This document shows, piece by piece, positions 5,289-6,071 of a DNA stretch of 6,071 nt. The notes beneath the pieces were generated by a model that made no database searches, was not told the DNA's origin, and saw only the letters and a list, made by a program, of their open reading frames with translations. Position numbers and translations under genes: made by a program. This DNA comes from Rickettsiales bacterium (GTDB lineage: Bacteria > Pseudomonadota > Alphaproteobacteria > Rickettsiales > UBA3002). The stretch lies in the NCBI GenBank assembly GCA_021300075.1, contig JAJTIB010000161.1, positions 1 to 6,071 on the forward strand, in the 5' to 3' direction. Positions within the stretch are counted from its first letter, which is position 1. Each line of letters begins with the position of its first letter.

Positions 5289-6071
5289 ATGCGGTATCTC
5301 TTACCCAGTATTTTGGCGCTTCTAACGCTTGTTGCCTGCGACACAACCGCATCGCTGAGCGCGTTACGACGCGAGACACCACCCGACAACCCGTATGACC
5401 ATGCGCTCATGCGCCAATATCAGAAACTTGCCGAGCGGGAACTTACGAATTACGACTGGTGGTCGTCGCAGCGTTTCGCCGACAAGGGGCTTCTCGCAGC
5501 CAGAGGCAAGGATATCGCGCCCGAGGATCCATCTGCGCTAGATTTGAGTCACAGTGATGAAAAAACCCTCGTTGGGGCGCGTGACCAGTTACTTGCCGCA
5601 CTCACTCCCAAAAATAAAGCTGAGCGACCGCAGCTTTCCGCCACACTAATTGTCTCCTACGATTGCTGGGTCGAAAATATGGAAGAAGGCTGGAACACTC
5701 CCGCCATCAACGCCTGCCGCCAACGCTTTGATCGTGCTTTAACCCTCCTGAAAAAGGAAAACGATACGGCGCTGGCCAGAGCCGAAGATGTGAGTGCTGC
5801 TCTCAACCTCCCACCGGTCACCGCCGTTGCGGATCAGGTGGCTAGTGATGCAACAGATGCACCCCTTGCCCCCATGACCCTCGCCCCTGAAGAAATTCTC
5901 TCCGCCACCCCACCGCAGCCAATAGAGACTTCGTCATCGATTTTCTATTTCCCTTTTGATAACGACGCTTTGACCGGCGAGGCCCTGACCTCACTGCAAA
6001 ACCTGATTATCGACATCACCAACCATAAGCCCACCCAGATTGTCATCAACGGCCATGCCGATCGCGCCGGA
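5289..6071 (+). CDS. OmpA-family lipoprotein, 3' end outside window
   Basis: Only 261 residues are visible; the frame is open to the right edge. The N-terminus MRYLLPSILALLTLVAC is a lipoprotein signal peptide with lipobox LVAC, so Cys17 would be lipidated. A charged, probably helical region with a DWW motif (56-58) follows. A segment YDCWVENMEEGWNTPAINACRQRFDRA (124-150) has cysteines at 126 and 143 that could form a disulfide. A Pro/Ala-rich linker spans about 173-214. A C-terminal OmpA-like peptidoglycan-binding domain begins at IFYFPFDNDALTGEAL (218-233) and reaches INGHADRAG (253-261) before the edge. The domain normally anchors envelope proteins to meso-diaminopimelate in peptidoglycan, so a structural envelope role is inferred. 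The start at 5289 has only a weak ribosome-binding site, but the lipobox position fits it well. Pal is a less likely identity because of the long N-terminal region. Confidence 0.88.
   Translation, partial: MRYLLPSILALLTLVACDTTASLSALRRETPPDNPYDHALMRQYQKLAERELTNYDWWSSQRFADKGLLAARGKDIAPEDPSALDLSHSDEKTLVGARDQLLAALTPKNKAERPQLSATLIVSYDCWVENMEEGWNTPAINACRQRFDRALTLLKKENDTALARAEDVSAALNLPPVTAVADQVASDATDAPLAPMTLAPEEILSATPPQPIETSSSIFYFPFDNDALTGEALTSLQNLIIDITNHKPTQIVINGHADRAG

Overview
The window looks like ordinary core chromosome of an alphaproteobacterium. The evidence is an HdaA-type DnaA regulator downstream of an AI-2E family permease and a secreted DUF2066 protein, a divergent purM-purN pair, an ndk of the alphaproteobacterial type, and an OmpA-family lipoprotein with a DCW...ACR segment that I recall from Rhodospirillales-like proteins. 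The order within the class cannot be fixed from this sequence. All six genes belong to recognised families, and I found no phage, transposase, CRISPR, toxin-antitoxin or tRNA/rRNA gene.

Layout: positions 1-2778 hold a tightly packed minus-strand operon read right to left: DUF2066 protein (1645-2778), AI-2E family transporter (577-1638) and hdaA (580 to beyond base 1). The genes are joined by a ribosome-binding site built into a stop codon and by an ATGA overlap. Divergent from it, purM (2798-3859) and purN (3850-4425) overlap by 10 bp on the plus strand and encode steps 5 and 3 of de novo purine synthesis. The two divergent start codons lie only about 20 bp apart, so the promoters must run into the opposing genes.

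The 291-bp gap between the convergent purN and ndk genes (4426-4716) is mostly two direct copies of a 126-bp GC-rich, hairpin-forming element (97-98% identical, 11 bp apart). It looks like a dispersed intergenic repeat and is the most notable non-coding structure here. ndk (4717-5136, minus) makes nucleoside triphosphates and shares the nucleotide theme with purMN. A 152-bp divergent intergenic region with several short inverted and direct repeats separates ndk from an OmpA-family lipoprotein gene (5289 to beyond the right edge).

The window does not show a new biological system. The points worth following are the duplicated intergenic element, the compressed divergent start region, the DUF2066-permease-hdaA coupling, and the lipoprotein with its Asp+2 sorting residue.
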